Shown in pieces: positions 1 to 9,520 of a stretch of 64,000 bases of DNA. Numbering within the stretch: position 1 is the first letter of the stretch; each line of letters opens with the position of its first letter. Under the pieces are notes generated by a model. It did no database searches, had not been told where the DNA came from, and worked only from the letters and a program-made list of their open reading frames with translations. The position numbers and the translations under genes are program-made. Origin of the DNA: Pedobacter ghigonis (GTDB lineage: Bacteria > Bacteroidota > Bacteroidia > Sphingobacteriales > Sphingobacteriaceae); assembly GCF_903166585.1 (NCBI RefSeq), contig NZ_CAESCM010000005.1, forward strand, positions 248,001 to 312,000, given 5' to 3'.

Positions 1-1508
1 TATTTGCGGAGGGCCTCATCGCGCGAGTACTCCATCGACCACAGTGGTTTGGTTGCACTTTTGTTAATGTAAAGCATCTCGCCACCATACTCGGCTTCGG
101 GTATATCGAGCATTTCCCTCGATCCGATGGCCCGGTTGCCGTAGGGATCGTAGCTGTCGCGAATGGCTTTCATTTCTTTCATGTGTTCGGCACTGATCGA
201 TTCGTTTCCGCACTCGTAAAACAAAATGCTGGGGTTATTTCGGTTGTAAATAATCGCATCGCGCATTACGGCTTTTCTTTGGTCCCAGCGGGTGCCGGTT
301 ACATCTTTTTCCGAGTCGCCGGCAGGCATGGCCTGTATCAAACCTACGCGGTCGCACGATTCGATATCCTGTTTCCAGGGGGTAATGTGCATCCATCGAA
401 CCAGATTGGCATTGCTTTCTACCATGAGCTGGTTGCTGTAATCGCTTAGCCACGCCGGTACCGATAAACCAATGGCTGGCCATTCGTTGCTGCTCCGTTG
501 TGCATAACCTTTCATCATCAATACCCGGTCGTTTAAGTACACCATGCCATTTTTAAACTCGGCCTTTCTAAAACCGGTTTGGGTGTTCAGTTCGTCGATA
601 ATGGTTCCGTTAACTTTTAATCGTGAGCTAACCGTATACAAATAGCCATAACCCCAGCTCCAGAAATGGAGTCCGTTAACCAATGATTCGGCCTTCAGTA
701 TTTTGGTTTCGCCTGGGGCAAGGCTTTGTGGGGCCGTTGCAAAAGTTTTAATCGTTTTCCCTTCGGTATCTTTTAATGCTACTTCGTAAACAACCATGCT
801 GGCCTGACCGCTTTCGTTTTTTACTTCTGACTGCGATACGATGGTGGCCGATTTTTGACTGATGTTGAAATCTTTGGCATAAATGTAATTCCCGGTAGTT
901 TGTAAAGTGGTGTAGAGTGGAAGCGTTTGATACACTTTACCGGTAACATGCAGTTTTACATTTTTCGAAATGCCGCCATAATTGGCATTAAAGTTTTTAT
1001 CGTTCCATTGGTAGCCCGAATTGGTGGCTTTTTCCCGGTAGTTCCAGGCGTTATCTATTTTTACGGCGATTACATTTTCCTTATCTGCATTAATTAAATC
1101 GCTGATGTCGAAACCGAAAGCCATTACGCCGTTTTCGTGGCGGCCAATAAATTTGCCATTCAGGTAAAACTCGCCTGCTTGCCTGATACCTTCAAATTCC
1201 AGAAAAATTTTGTAGTTCTGGCTGTTTTGCGGCAGCTTAAAATGTTTGCGGTACCAGGCTATGCCGGTTGAGTGTTCTTCAATCGATTTTTTAAAGGCTT
1301 CATCTTCGTTCCAGGCGTGGGGCAGTGTGATGGCTTTCCAGCTTTGGTCGTTAAAATCAACCGATTCTGCACCTGGTATATCGCCTACGTATAGTTTCCA
1401 TCCCGGATTAAAATTGTAGCTTGTTCTAACTGGTGGGCTTTGTTGTGAAAAAGCTTGCAGGCAGAAGATTATGCAAACCATAAGGGCGAGTAATTTTTTT
1501 TGGCTCAT
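1..1508 (-). CDS. Glycoside hydrolase family 2 (beta-galactosidase-like), C-terminus beyond the window
   Basis: Exported glycosidase that probably removes beta-linked galactose or a related sugar from oligosaccharides. About 502 residues are visible, read leftward from ATG 1506-1508, and the frame runs open off the left edge. The N-terminus has a signal peptide (hydrophobic LLALMVCIIFCLQAFSQ). The sugar-binding jelly-roll follows (LPHAWNED, FYLNGKFIGRHENG), then the Ig-like domain and the start of the TIM barrel. The acid/base Glu is probably E436 in FYECGNES, within the usual GH2 NE motif; the nucleophile would lie outside the window. It is divergent from a GH28 gene and close to susCD, which fits a polysaccharide utilization locus. 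Family assignment is firm; exact substrate is not known. Confidence 0.9.
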   Translation of the reverse strand, partial: MSQKKLLALMVCIIFCLQAFSQQSPPVRTSYNFNPGWKLYVGDIPGAESVDFNDQSWKAITLPHAWNEDEAFKKSIEEHSTGIAWYRKHFKLPQNSQNYKIFLEFEGIRQAGEFYLNGKFIGRHENGVMAFGFDISDLINADKENVIAVKIDNAWNYREKATNSGYQWNDKNFNANYGGISKNVKLHVTGKVYQTLPLYTTLQTTGNYIYAKDFNISQKSATIVSQSEVKNESGQASMVVYEVALKDTEGKTIKTFATAPQSLAPGETKILKAESLVNGLHFWSWGYGYLYTVSSRLKVNGTIIDELNTQTGFRKAEFKNGMVYLNDRVLMMKGYAQRSSNEWPAIGLSVPAWLSDYSNQLMVESNANLVRWMHITPWKQDIESCDRVGLIQAMPAGDSEKDVTGTRWDQRKAVMRDAIIYNRNNPSILFYECGNESISAEHMKEMKAIRDSYDPYGNRAIGSREMLDIPEAEYGGEMLYINKSATKPLWSMEYSRDEALRK

Positions 1509-1649
1509 TTTTTAATTTTGATGATGGCTAGGAGCAATACTGGAATTATAAATCTTTGTAAGCGCTGATTGCGAAAAAAAGGTTAATAATGCCAGAAATA
1601 TTTGGTTAAATGATGATACGATATTAACATATAAAATCTAACGATCCAT

Positions 1650-1665
1650 CCTGTGCTATCCTGCA
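1650..1665 (+). promoter_or_regulatory. Candidate operator: CCTG direct repeat with 10-bp period (site 1)
   Basis: The site reads CCTGTGCTATCCTGCA, two CCTG half-sites whose starts are exactly one helical turn apart. It fits the consensus CCTGT-N3-RTCCTGCA shared with sites at 1747-1762 (inverted) and 9355-9370. Direct repeats one turn apart are a common form for AraC-type or response-regulator dimers. The regulator, and the operator role itself, are inference. Confidence 0.4.
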
Positions 1666-1746
1666 AAACCGGTATTAAAAACGTTACGGGTTTTGTTGTT
1701 GTAAAGCGGTAGATTGGTGGTTAAATGATCGTTTTCCGGTTTTTAA

Positions 1747-1762
1747 TGCAGGACACTACAGG
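1747..1762 (-). promoter_or_regulatory. Candidate operator: CCTG direct repeat with 10-bp period (site 2, inverted)
   Basis: On the minus strand this reads CCTGTAGTGTCCTGCA, matching site 1 in both half-sites and in the flanking CA. The two sites face each other and both are followed by an AAAACCGG or AAAAACCGG tract, so a long imperfect inverted repeat surrounds the promoter region. The operator role is inferred from recurrence and spacing only. Confidence 0.4.
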
Positions 1763-1907
1763 ATGATTTATCAAATGGAATAAGATACTTTCGTTTAAAC
1801 CAGCGCTTTTTTAACTTGATGATGTTATCTTGCTTTTGCCCTGGGCTAACCAAATCGTTTAAAATGCATAAGCCGTAAATTTATGCCATTAATCCCCGTA
1901 AAAATTT

Positions 1908-3436
1908 ATGAGAATCTCATTAATTATCAGCGCATTTCTAGTTGTTTTTTCCTTACAGTGTTTTGCTGCTGTAGGGGAGCCGCTTAATCCGGTAGTAGCA
2001 CCGGGTACGGTTTCGGCCAATTCGGCTACACTGGTATGGAATAAACCTGTTGCGTATCTCGATGTAATCCGCTATCACCTTATTTTAAATGGAAAAGAGA
2101 TCGGCATTTCGGCTAAAACGAACTATACGCTTAAAAACCTAAGTCCTTTAAAAACCTATACCTGCACCATTAAGGCCGAAAATAAGGCTGGGGAACTGTC
2201 GGCAAGTAGTGCCGTATTGAAATTTACCACCAAAGCTACAGGTAAAATTTTAGCAGTAACGGCATTTGGTGCGAAGGGCGATGGTGTAACCCTGAATACA
2301 GCGAGTATACAGCAAGCGATTGATGCCTGCCCCAAAGGTGGTACTGTACGCATACCCAAAGGTATATTTTTAAGCGGTGCACTGTTTTTGAAAAGCAACA
2401 TGACGCTGGAGATTGCCAAAGATGGCGTGTTAAAAGGCAGCGGCAATACCGACGATTACCTGCCATTTTATAACAACCGCTTTGAAGGCTGGGAGATGAA
2501 AACCTATGCCAGTTTATTAAATGCCGGTGTAATGAATAATAAAGGTGGTTTTGCTGTAACGCAGTTGGCCATAAAAGGAGAGGGGGCCATTAGTGGAGGC
2601 GGTGGAGCACTGGGCAAAGCCATGATTGATAAAAACGGGATCAGAAGCCGCGGACGTTTAATCTGTTTGATGAACTGCAAGGATGTTGAAATACAGGGTT
2701 TAACGATTAAAGATTCGCCCTGCTGGACCATTCATTACATTTACAGCAAAGGCATAAGCTGCCACGATTTAAACATCAGCAGCACTGCCCGTAACGGCGA
2801 CGGTTTGGATCCGGATTCATCCGACGATAGCTATATTTTAACTGTACTTTTTCAACAGGCGACGATTGTATTGCCATTAAATCGGGCAAAAACCCCGAAG
2901 GTTTTACCATCGGAAAACCTACCAGAAATGTAAACATCAGCAATTGTGTGTTTACCAGGGGGCATGGCATTTCTATCGGAAGCGAAATGTCGGGCGGGGT
3001 AAGCGATGTTTTGATACAGGATTGTACGGCTGGTGCCTTATTACATGGCATGCAGATTAAGGGCACAAAAGACCGTGGCGGCTATGTTAAAAATGTAACT
3101 GTTGCCGATTGTCAGTTACTTAAAATAACCATTTTTTCGGCCGTAAACTACAATAATGATGGTGCTGCGGCACCTGAGCCACCGGTTTTTGAGAATTTTG
3201 TGTTCCGTAACATCGATCTTTCCAATGCACAAACCAAAGAACCCGTAATCAATATCAATGGTTTTAAGGCAGCGGGCCATCAGCTTAAAAATGTTGTGTT
3301 TAACCATATTAAATTGCCTGGCAGTGCCGAAGTGTGGGTAAATGATGCTCAACAGGTAAAATTTAGTGAAATGCTTACTGATACTGGTATAAAACCTAAG
3401 TATGTGGTTAAGGATAGTGAAGATGTAACTTATTGA
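1908..3436 (+). pseudogene. FN3 - GH28 polygalacturonase/rhamnogalacturonase-like, split by one frameshift
   Basis: Secreted pectin-type glycosidase. Signal peptide (residues 1-20), a fibronectin type III domain (about 25-110), then a right-handed beta-helix GH28 domain beginning near AVTAFGAKGDGV. Catalytic D298 and D301 lie in NGDGLD. The frame then breaks near 2836-2839: the second half, with the essential GDDC, GHGISIGSE and IKGTKDRGG motifs, continues in another frame to TAA at 3436. Restoring one T in the T-run rebuilds an apparently complete protein of about 509 residues. Either the gene is disrupted in this strain or the base is a homopolymer sequencing error. No other damage is evident, which favours a recent event or an error. 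Confidence 0.85.
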
Positions 3437-3483
3437 TGGGTAGGGTTATGGCTGGGTTGGGGATTTTAAAGCGTTTTGTATTA

Positions 3484-3511
3484 GGATTCCCGCCTGCGCG
3501 GGAATGACGGC
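3484..3511. repeat. Short palindromic repeat (REP-like)
   Basis: The TTCCCGCCTGCGCGGGAA hairpin followed by TGACGG resembles short extragenic palindromes scattered in Bacteroidota genomes. It lies just before the MITE-like copy that starts at 3522. A function in terminating the GH28 transcript is possible but there is no T-run. Confidence 0.5.
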
Positions 3512-3521
3512 CCACGGTGAT

Positions 3522-3609
3522 CGTCATTGCGAGGTACGAAGCAATCTTACTACTATGGGTCGGTAAAAGCACTAATTCAATTTCAACTAGTAATCGCTGT
3601 AAGGTTGCC
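3522..3609 (+). repeat. MITE-like element, truncated copy
   Basis: About 88 bp that match the inverted copy at 55393-55498 along nearly its whole length (about 11 differences over 87 bp by eye). The left end carries the terminal repeat starting CGTCATTGCGAGG. The right terminal repeat is lost and replaced by another palindrome (CGCCTGCTGCAGGCG, 3610-3624). No coding capacity. Confidence 0.7.
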
Positions 3610-3693
3610 CGCCTGCTGCAGGCGAATAACGCCCGATTTTAAAAACCGTCAGGAATAGCGTTAAGCTTTCAGGGAGGATGTGATTTTTCTCTA

Positions 3694-3738
3694 TAAAAAA
3701 ACGGCGTTTAGCCCATCATTTAATGAGCTAAACGCCGC
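3694..3738 (-). terminator. Rho-independent terminator of susCD
   Basis: An 11-bp stem (CGGCGTTTAGC with GCTAAACGCCG) has seven T on its minus-strand 3' side. It lies 17 bp beyond the susD stop codon, so it ends the susC-susD transcript. Confidence 0.85.
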
Positions 3739-3754
3739 TAAAGTATTTGCTAAG

Positions 3755-5752
3755 TTACCAGCCAGGGTTTTGCATGGCCTGCTTCTGTGCAGGTGTTAAA
3801 GGCTCTCCGTTAATCTTCAGTACATCTAAGAAACTTTGAGGAATTGGGCGCAGATAATGTTTGCCCTCAACAGGTTTAGCCTCAAGGTTAAATGCAGCTG
3901 TACGCGCCACCAGTGTTTTAGTCCGTGCCAGGTCTTCCCAACGCATCAGTTCGCCCATTAATTCCCTCGAGCGTTCGTCCAAAATAAAGGCATTAAATTT
4001 ATCGGCATTAGAACTTGCCCCAACTTTATCGTAAAAGTCTTTGGTCGAGTTAAAAATATCAGCCTCACTATTCAGGTGCATTGAACTTAAAGTGTTTACC
4101 GTGGTAACCGGAATATTGTTCGATTCGAAATAAGTGTTTTTATCCGAGTACGATACAATGGCCGAAGTTACTGCCGGATTGGTTTTGTAAGCAATTCCAC
4201 CATCTACATAAGCAGAACGGTCTTCGCCTTCTTTATAGGCGGCACGATCGCGCACACTGTTCAGATAAGGAATAGCTTGCGCATACTGACCTAAGCGTCC
4301 GTAAGCTTCTGCAGCAATTAAATACGTTTCGGCAAGGCGGGCTAGAATGCCATCGCGCTGGCCAAATTGCGAAGCTACCAGATTTCTTGAGCCATCCATA
4401 AATTTAGATAAGGCCACATACTGGCTAACGCCGTAATTGCCATGGCTGTTTAAATAGCTTTGTGGCTGACCAGCGAAATAGCGCACAAACATCGAAGGTT
4501 TGCGGCGCGCAATATCGGTTGGTAATGCTGGATCGGCATTTGGAACAATAGGCGTATAGCGGGTATCGCCGGCATTGTTAACAATGTATAAAGCAGCTTC
4601 TTCGCCAACTGCAAATTTTGGCTGACCCTCTTGTGCCGGGGTTGGGGCACTGCCCTTAATCCACTTCGGTATGCTGGCCGCATTGTTGGAAACGTAACGT
4701 GTTTTAAAACTTTTCCAGAACCTCGAATCGTTAACACGGTCAAAAACATCCAAAGCATAATCGGTAGATCTCAAACGCTGAAATTCCCTTCCTCCGGCAA
4801 TGTCGCGGATCATTCCTGGTAAGGTTTGGTAAACAGATGGATAATAAAGATGAATCTGGTTGCCGTATCTTCCCTGTGTTGCGGTGTTATTCGAAAATTG
4901 TGCAGCTAGAATAACTTCCTTGTTGGTTTCGTTGGCACCATCAACCGTGGTGAAGTTCCACAGATCGCTATAGTTTGTAGCCAGACTGTGCTGACCGCTG
5001 CCAATTACCAAATCTGCGTATTTAATGGCATTTTGTAAATCGGCTGTTTTGGTATCGCCATTCCAGTCGTTGTTTATTTCGCTGGCACGGAAGAGATAGG
5101 CTTTGGCCAGAAAATGTGCAGCAGCCCATTTGGTAATCCTGCCTCTTTCTGCTGCTGCTGTTGGTAGCAGATTATAGGCTTGCGTAAAATCCTGGATCAC
5201 CTGTTCGTAAACTTCCTTGGCTGTGTTTCGGGTAAACTCATCTTTAATTACCTCTAACGATTCGAGCTGTAAAGGCACGCCTCCATATTGTTTAACCAAT
5301 TTAAAATAGTCGAAGGCACGCATAAAATAACCTTCTCCTAAACGGGTATTTTTATTGGCACCTGTATAATAAAGGGGCACGTTTTTAATTACAATATTGG
5401 CCGAATTGATATTGGTGTACATGTTGTCGAAAACAGCCTGTACATCTACATTAAAAGAATTTAAAGTCCCGTCATAAGAGTTCCACATCTGTTCGGTCCT
5501 GTCGCCGCCTACCGTAAATTCATCAACTCCGTAATTGGTGCTGGTGTAGGCCCAGGTATAGTTAAAGTGAAATTTTAAACTTTGGTACATCCCGATCACC
5601 AGGCCATCTAATCCCTCTGTTTTTTGAAAATCGGATGTATTGCGCGAGTTAATCACTTCTTCATCCAGAAAACTTTTTTTACAGGATGTTGGCAGGATCA
5701 TTAGCCCACCTAGCAATGCTACACCTGATATAATATTTACAATCTTTTTCAT
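3755..5752 (-). CDS. SusD/RagB family nutrient-binding outer-membrane lipoprotein
   Basis: Cell-surface lipoprotein that caps the partner SusC transporter and captures oligosaccharides. The 665-residue form starts at ATG 5750-5752, because the lipoprotein signal follows directly (MKKIVNIISG, lipobox LPTSC, lipidated C24). An upstream in-frame start would lie inside susC and lack a signal. Typical features: the N-terminal SusD-like helical region (FMRAFDYFKLVKQYGGVPL) and the C-terminal RagB region (MRWEDLARTKTL, YLRPIPQSFLDV). It starts 19 bp after susC stops and ends at a strong terminator, so the pair forms one operon. Substrate is unknown; nearby GH28 and GH2 genes suggest pectic or galactose-containing glycans. 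Confidence 0.95.
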   Translation of the reverse strand: MKKIVNIISGVALLGGLMILPTSCKKSFLDEEVINSRNTSDFQKTEGLDGLVIGMYQSLKFHFNYTWAYTSTNYGVDEFTVGGDRTEQMWNSYDGTLNSFNVDVQAVFDNMYTNINSANIVIKNVPLYYTGANKNTRLGEGYFMRAFDYFKLVKQYGGVPLQLESLEVIKDEFTRNTAKEVYEQVIQDFTQAYNLLPTAAAERGRITKWAAAHFLAKAYLFRASEINNDWNGDTKTADLQNAIKYADLVIGSGQHSLATNYSDLWNFTTVDGANETNKEVILAAQFSNNTATQGRYGNQIHLYYPSVYQTLPGMIRDIAGGREFQRLRSTDYALDVFDRVNDSRFWKSFKTRYVSNNAASIPKWIKGSAPTPAQEGQPKFAVGEEAALYIVNNAGDTRYTPIVPNADPALPTDIARRKPSMFVRYFAGQPQSYLNSHGNYGVSQYVALSKFMDGSRNLVASQFGQRDGILARLAETYLIAAEAYGRLGQYAQAIPYLNSVRDRAAYKEGEDRSAYVDGGIAYKTNPAVTSAIVSYSDKNTYFESNNIPVTTVNTLSSMHLNSEADIFNSTKDFYDKVGASSNADKFNAFILDERSRELMGELMRWEDLARTKTLVARTAAFNLEAKPVEGKHYLRPIPQSFLDVLKINGEPLTPAQKQAMQNPGW

Positions 5753-5771
5753 AATCAATATTTTTAATTCC

Positions 5772-8700
5772 TTAGAAACTGGCGTTAATGCCAAATACAA
5801 CACCTCTGTTAAATGTAGAACCGCCTAAATCGGGGTCAATCCACTTAACTTTCGAATAGATCAGACCTGGATTAATCATCTGTGCATAAACCCTGAGTCT
5901 GGAAAGTGTTAGTTTTTTAGTGATATTTTCTGCGAAATTGTAGCCTAATGATATATTTCTAACCTTAATAAATGAACCATCCTGATAGTTCATTGCACTT
6001 TTAAACTGATCGCCTGCCGCACTGCCATAATTAGGTGCCGGATAGTCGTTGGTTGGGTTGGTTGGTGTCCAGTAATCTAATACACGTTGGGCAAAACGAC
6101 CCTGTAAGGCTTCTGCACCTGTAGCAATTAAGAAGTTATAACGCGCAATGATAAAAACAGAAAGGTCAAAACCCTTGTAGTTAAAGGTATTGGTAATACC
6201 GCCTGTCCAGCTTGGGGTGTAACGTCCTAACACCTGACGGTCGTTATTGGCATCGATTTTAAAATCACCGTTTAAATCCCTTATTTTAATGCTTCCGGGT
6301 AAAAAGGTTTGTCCGTTTGCACTAAACTTATCGCGTAGTATTTTGTCTTCAGGGGTATCTTGCCAGATGCCGTCTTTTACATAATCGTAAGCCACGCTAA
6401 TGCCGTTTCCAATAAAGAAAAGGTCGGCAACCATGTCGCCACCGTTTAGTTTAACAATTTCATCCCTGCTGGTAGAGAAATTCAGGGTAGATTCCCAGCT
6501 GAAATCTTTCGACCTCACGTTAACCGTATTGATGGTTAAATCGAGTCCTTTGTTTTTTGTCGAGCCAATGTTATCAAAAGAAGTAGGGTAACCATTAATG
6601 ATGTTGATCTTTTTAAGCAGGATCAAATCAGTTGTTTTAGATTTATAGAGGTCTAATGAACCGCTGATTCTTCCTTTCAGCAGGTCGAAATCCAAACCCA
6701 GGTTATATTGCTGTGTTTTTTCCCAGCCCAACAATTTGTTCGGGAAAGAAATTGGATTGGCCAGAGAAGCGTCGGAAGCCACATAACCGATCTGAGCAGC
6801 GCTGCCAAAAGTATAGGTTAGCGGTTGTAAAAGCCCCAGGGTACTGCCAATATCTACTGAAGAGTTACCAGTACTACCCACACCAAGGCGCAATTTCAAC
6901 TGATTTACCCATTTGATGTTTTTCATGAAATCTTCCTGATCTATACGCCAGGCTAAGGCTGCTGAAGGGAAGAAATCCCATTTGTTGCCTTCTGCCAATT
7001 GTGATGCCCCATCTGAACGGAGCGATGCAGTTAACAGGTACTTGTTATCAAAGCTATAGTTTACCCTCGCCATGTACGATTCGAGTGTAGATTTTCTAAA
7101 ATCGGTATCAAATCCATCCAAAGCGGTAATACTTCCGGCCCTTAATCCGTACCAAAGTGGAGCAATTAAATTGATTTTACTGCCCGTTAATGATGAAGAT
7201 TCGTCCTGAAACAGCGATGAACTTTGTAACAGGGTTACGCCAAAGCTGTGTTTATTAATGGTTTTATCGTAATATAATAAATGATCGAGTGTGTAGGCAA
7301 ACTTGTTGCTCTGGTTTAGCTGTGCATAGTTGTTAACCGAACCAGGTATGCCTGCATCGCGGTTTACCGATTTGGCATCCTGGTATTTTCCGTTATAGAA
7401 ATTTGAAAAATCGGGGCCGAAGTTGATGCGGTATTTTAATCCTTTTAAAATGTTAACTTCAGCAAAAGCCGAACCCAGGGTTCTTAGCGTTTTACGTAAA
7501 TTGATGTTATAATCGGCTTCGAGAATCGGGTTTTGTATATTGATATCGCCACCGGGCAAATTAATCCGGTTGCCGCTCGGATCGTAAGGGATCGCCATTG
7601 GCAACATGCCCCTTGCGGCCGCATAGATATTGCCCGCCCCCGAAGCACTTGCCGCAACAAAACCATAGTTTTGCAAGCCATAGGTTGCGGTTACATTAAG
7701 TCCCATTTTAAACCACTTAACCGGGTTAATTTCTACACTTAATTTACCACTGTACCTTTCAAAATCCTGGCCCAGTTGTGTGCCGGTTTGGTTGAGGTAA
7801 CCAAATGATCCGTAAGCCTTTATTTTATCGGTTCCTCCACTTACACTCAATACGTGATCCTGGGTAATTCCGGTCCGGGTTACCAGATCTCCCCAATCGG
7901 TAGTTGGAACTAAACTGCCATCGTACACACCATTTACCCATCCTTTTTCTATATTTTCAAGCACGTATGGGTCTCCGGCAAAAATTTCCCTGTCTTTCGC
8001 TAAAGTGGCTACAGCCGGGTATTTCCTAACATCTGTTGTTGGTAAGGCCCTGAATGCATCGCGACGAAACTCGATATATTGTGCCGAATTCATCATGTCC
8101 ATCCTGTCGTTTAAGGTTTCTATGGTTGCAGTACCTACATAATCCATCGTTAACCTGCCGGTTTTACCTTTTTTAGTGGTTACCAGTACCACACCGTTTG
8201 CACCACGCGAGCCGTAAATGGCTGTTGCCGATGCATCTTTTAACACATCGATGTTTTCGATGTCGTTAGGGTTAATGGCATCAATACCACCGGCCTGCAA
8301 CGGAATTCCATCCACTACAAATAATGGCGAATTGCTGGCTTTTAATGAACGGAGACCACGGATTTTAATATCGCCAACCTGGCCAGGCCGCTCATTTGAA
8401 GTAATATCTACCCCCGCCGCTTTGCCTTGCATGGCCTGCAGGGCATTGGTTACCGGCCTCGATCTGATTTCTTTTGCACCCACGCTTACTACTGCACCGG
8501 TTAAATCGCTCTTTTTAACGGTATTGTAGCCTACAACCACCACTTCTTCCAAATCGTTGGTCGAGCTTTTTAGCTGAATGCTGATTGTTGTTTTTCCGCC
8601 TACGGGTACTTCTTGTGTGGTATAGCCAATATACGAAACTTCTAAAACCGGGTTGCTCACCGATGAAGGTATCGTAATTGAAAAGGCACCATTGGCATCG

Positions 8701-8969
8701 GTACTGGTTACCAGGCTTGTGCCTTTTACCTTAATGCTCACGCCCACTAAAGTTTCGCCCTTTTCATCCACAATTTTTCCTTTAATGGTGGTATCCCATT
8801 TCCTGATCGAAGTATTAATGTGAGTTGCTGCATTAAAAGCATTGGCCTTTGCATTTAGCGGTTCGGCAATGCAGAATAGGGTTAATGCCGACATCCCGGT
8901 TATCAGCAATTTCCTGCAGGAAGTGCCTCGCTGCCGCTGTGGGTTTTCTGGATAAAGATTAAGATCCAT
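5772..8969 (-). CDS. SusC/RagA family TonB-dependent outer-membrane transporter
   Basis: Outer-membrane channel that imports oligosaccharides using TonB energy. 1065 residues. Signal region about 1-43 with a rather long polar start, a carboxypeptidase-D-regulatory-like domain (about 60-137, TTIKGKIVDEKGETLVGVSI), the DLEEVVVVGY segment near 140-150, a plug domain with the SusC signature (LFVVDGIP, ANGVVLVTTKKGK), and a 22-strand barrel ending NRGVVFGINASF with terminal aromatic. No STN domain is visible, so an anti-sigma signalling role is unlikely. It leads the susCD operon; its upstream spacer holds a third CCTG operator-like site at 9355-9370. Confidence 0.95.
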   Translation of the reverse strand: MDLNLYPENPQRQRGTSCRKLLITGMSALTLFCIAEPLNAKANAFNAATHINTSIRKWDTTIKGKIVDEKGETLVGVSIKVKGTSLVTSTDANGAFSITIPSSVSNPVLEVSYIGYTTQEVPVGGKTTISIQLKSSTNDLEEVVVVGYNTVKKSDLTGAVVSVGAKEIRSRPVTNALQAMQGKAAGVDITSNERPGQVGDIKIRGLRSLKASNSPLFVVDGIPLQAGGIDAINPNDIENIDVLKDASATAIYGSRGANGVVLVTTKKGKTGRLTMDYVGTATIETLNDRMDMMNSAQYIEFRRDAFRALPTTDVRKYPAVATLAKDREIFAGDPYVLENIEKGWVNGVYDGSLVPTTDWGDLVTRTGITQDHVLSVSGGTDKIKAYGSFGYLNQTGTQLGQDFERYSGKLSVEINPVKWFKMGLNVTATYGLQNYGFVAASASGAGNIYAAARGMLPMAIPYDPSGNRINLPGGDINIQNPILEADYNINLRKTLRTLGSAFAEVNILKGLKYRINFGPDFSNFYNGKYQDAKSVNRDAGIPGSVNNYAQLNQSNKFAYTLDHLLYYDKTINKHSFGVTLLQSSSLFQDESSSLTGSKINLIAPLWYGLRAGSITALDGFDTDFRKSTLESYMARVNYSFDNKYLLTASLRSDGASQLAEGNKWDFFPSAALAWRIDQEDFMKNIKWVNQLKLRLGVGSTGNSSVDIGSTLGLLQPLTYTFGSAAQIGYVASDASLANPISFPNKLLGWEKTQQYNLGLDFDLLKGRISGSLDLYKSKTTDLILLKKINIINGYPTSFDNIGSTKNKGLDLTINTVNVRSKDFSWESTLNFSTSRDEIVKLNGGDMVADLFFIGNGISVAYDYVKDGIWQDTPEDKILRDKFSANGQTFLPGSIKIRDLNGDFKIDANNDRQVLGRYTPSWTGGITNTFNYKGFDLSVFIIARYNFLIATGAEALQGRFAQRVLDYWTPTNPTNDYPAPNYGSAAGDQFKSAMNYQDGSFIKVRNISLGYNFAENITKKLTLSRLRVYAQMINPGLIYSKVKWIDPDLGGSTFNRGVVFGINASF

Positions 8970-9354
8970 AATTGATTTGGTTTTATAAATATTTGGTTAT
9001 TTGTCCAGATAGCTTGTTTTGATGTACAGGCTACCTGTTTTCGAGTGCTTTGATTTAGACGGACCACGCAACAGCCTTGCCCGACCGCTACTGGTGATTT
9101 TTTTAATGAAGAATTTTGTTAGTTTATTGATTTGGTATTGAAGTTTTTACAAAAAAAAAGCGGTGGCTATACTTTAAAAAGCGTTAAGCAGACGTGTATT
9201 TGTGTAATCGGTTGCATTGGGAGGTTGTTGTTTTGTTTGCTCATAGCTGTTCATATTTAATGGTGATGTACTTTTTACTGTAAGCAGGAGGGAAAATCCT
9301 GCGAAAGATTATACTTGGTTATACGAGGGTAGCGCTTTTATTTGGGTAATCTGT

Positions 9355-9370
9355 CCTGTCCCGTCCTGCA
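9355..9370 (+). promoter_or_regulatory. Candidate operator: CCTG direct repeat with 10-bp period (site 3)
   Basis: Reads CCTGTCCCGTCCTGCA, with CCTG half-sites at 9355 and 9365. It matches the two sites between GH2 and GH28. It lies about 390 bp upstream of the susC start. Sharing between both promoter regions of the glycan locus suggests one regulator controls them, which is inference. Confidence 0.4.
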
Positions 9371-9431
9371 AGCGCCAATAGCCGGGCGGCTAAAGTGGGG
9401 AGGGGAAGCTAAACTGAGTGGATAAGGACTG

Positions 9432-9467
9432 AAAAAAATAAGGGCATACTATCCAGTACTGCCCTTA
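9432..9467 (-). terminator. Rho-independent terminator of the dsbD operon
   Basis: On the minus strand, AAGGGCA and TGCCCTT pair, with an inner TACT/AGTA helix, followed by TATTTTTTT. It is 59 bp past the dsbD stop codon. Confidence 0.8.
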
Positions 9468-9492
9468 CTATCATTAACTAAAATTAAAATCA

Positions 9493-9520
9493 CGGTGGTA
9501 GCTCCTAACTTCTACCACCG
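9493..9520. other. Nine-bp hairpin directly after dsbD
   Basis: CGGTGGTAG pairs with CTACCACCG around a 10-nt loop, 5 bp beyond the dsbD stop. There is no T-run, so it may protect the 3' end rather than terminate by itself; the strong terminator follows 25 bp later. Confidence 0.5.

Larger units (their letters stand above)
1509..1907. other. Divergent promoter region between GH2 and GH28
   Basis: A 399-bp AT-rich spacer with no plausible gene. It separates two outward-reading carbohydrate genes, so it must hold both promoters. The clearest structure is a pair of inverted copies of a CCTG direct-repeat motif (annotated separately), about 100 bp apart. No clear TAnnTTTG box was found at a convincing distance from either start. 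Confidence 0.6.

Noticed and set aside
235..483. Reading frames on either strand inside the first 1.5 kb
   Set aside because: They are shadows of the GH2 gene, whose minus-strand frame is open from 1508 to the left edge with clear family motifs.
5772..5803. Longer SusD start within susC
   Set aside because: It adds 17 residues before a perfect lipoprotein signal and would overlap susC; the ATG at 5752 is far more likely.
8970..9300. Riboswitch in the susC leader
   Set aside because: The region is long but I could not find a conserved fold or a terminator/antiterminator pair.
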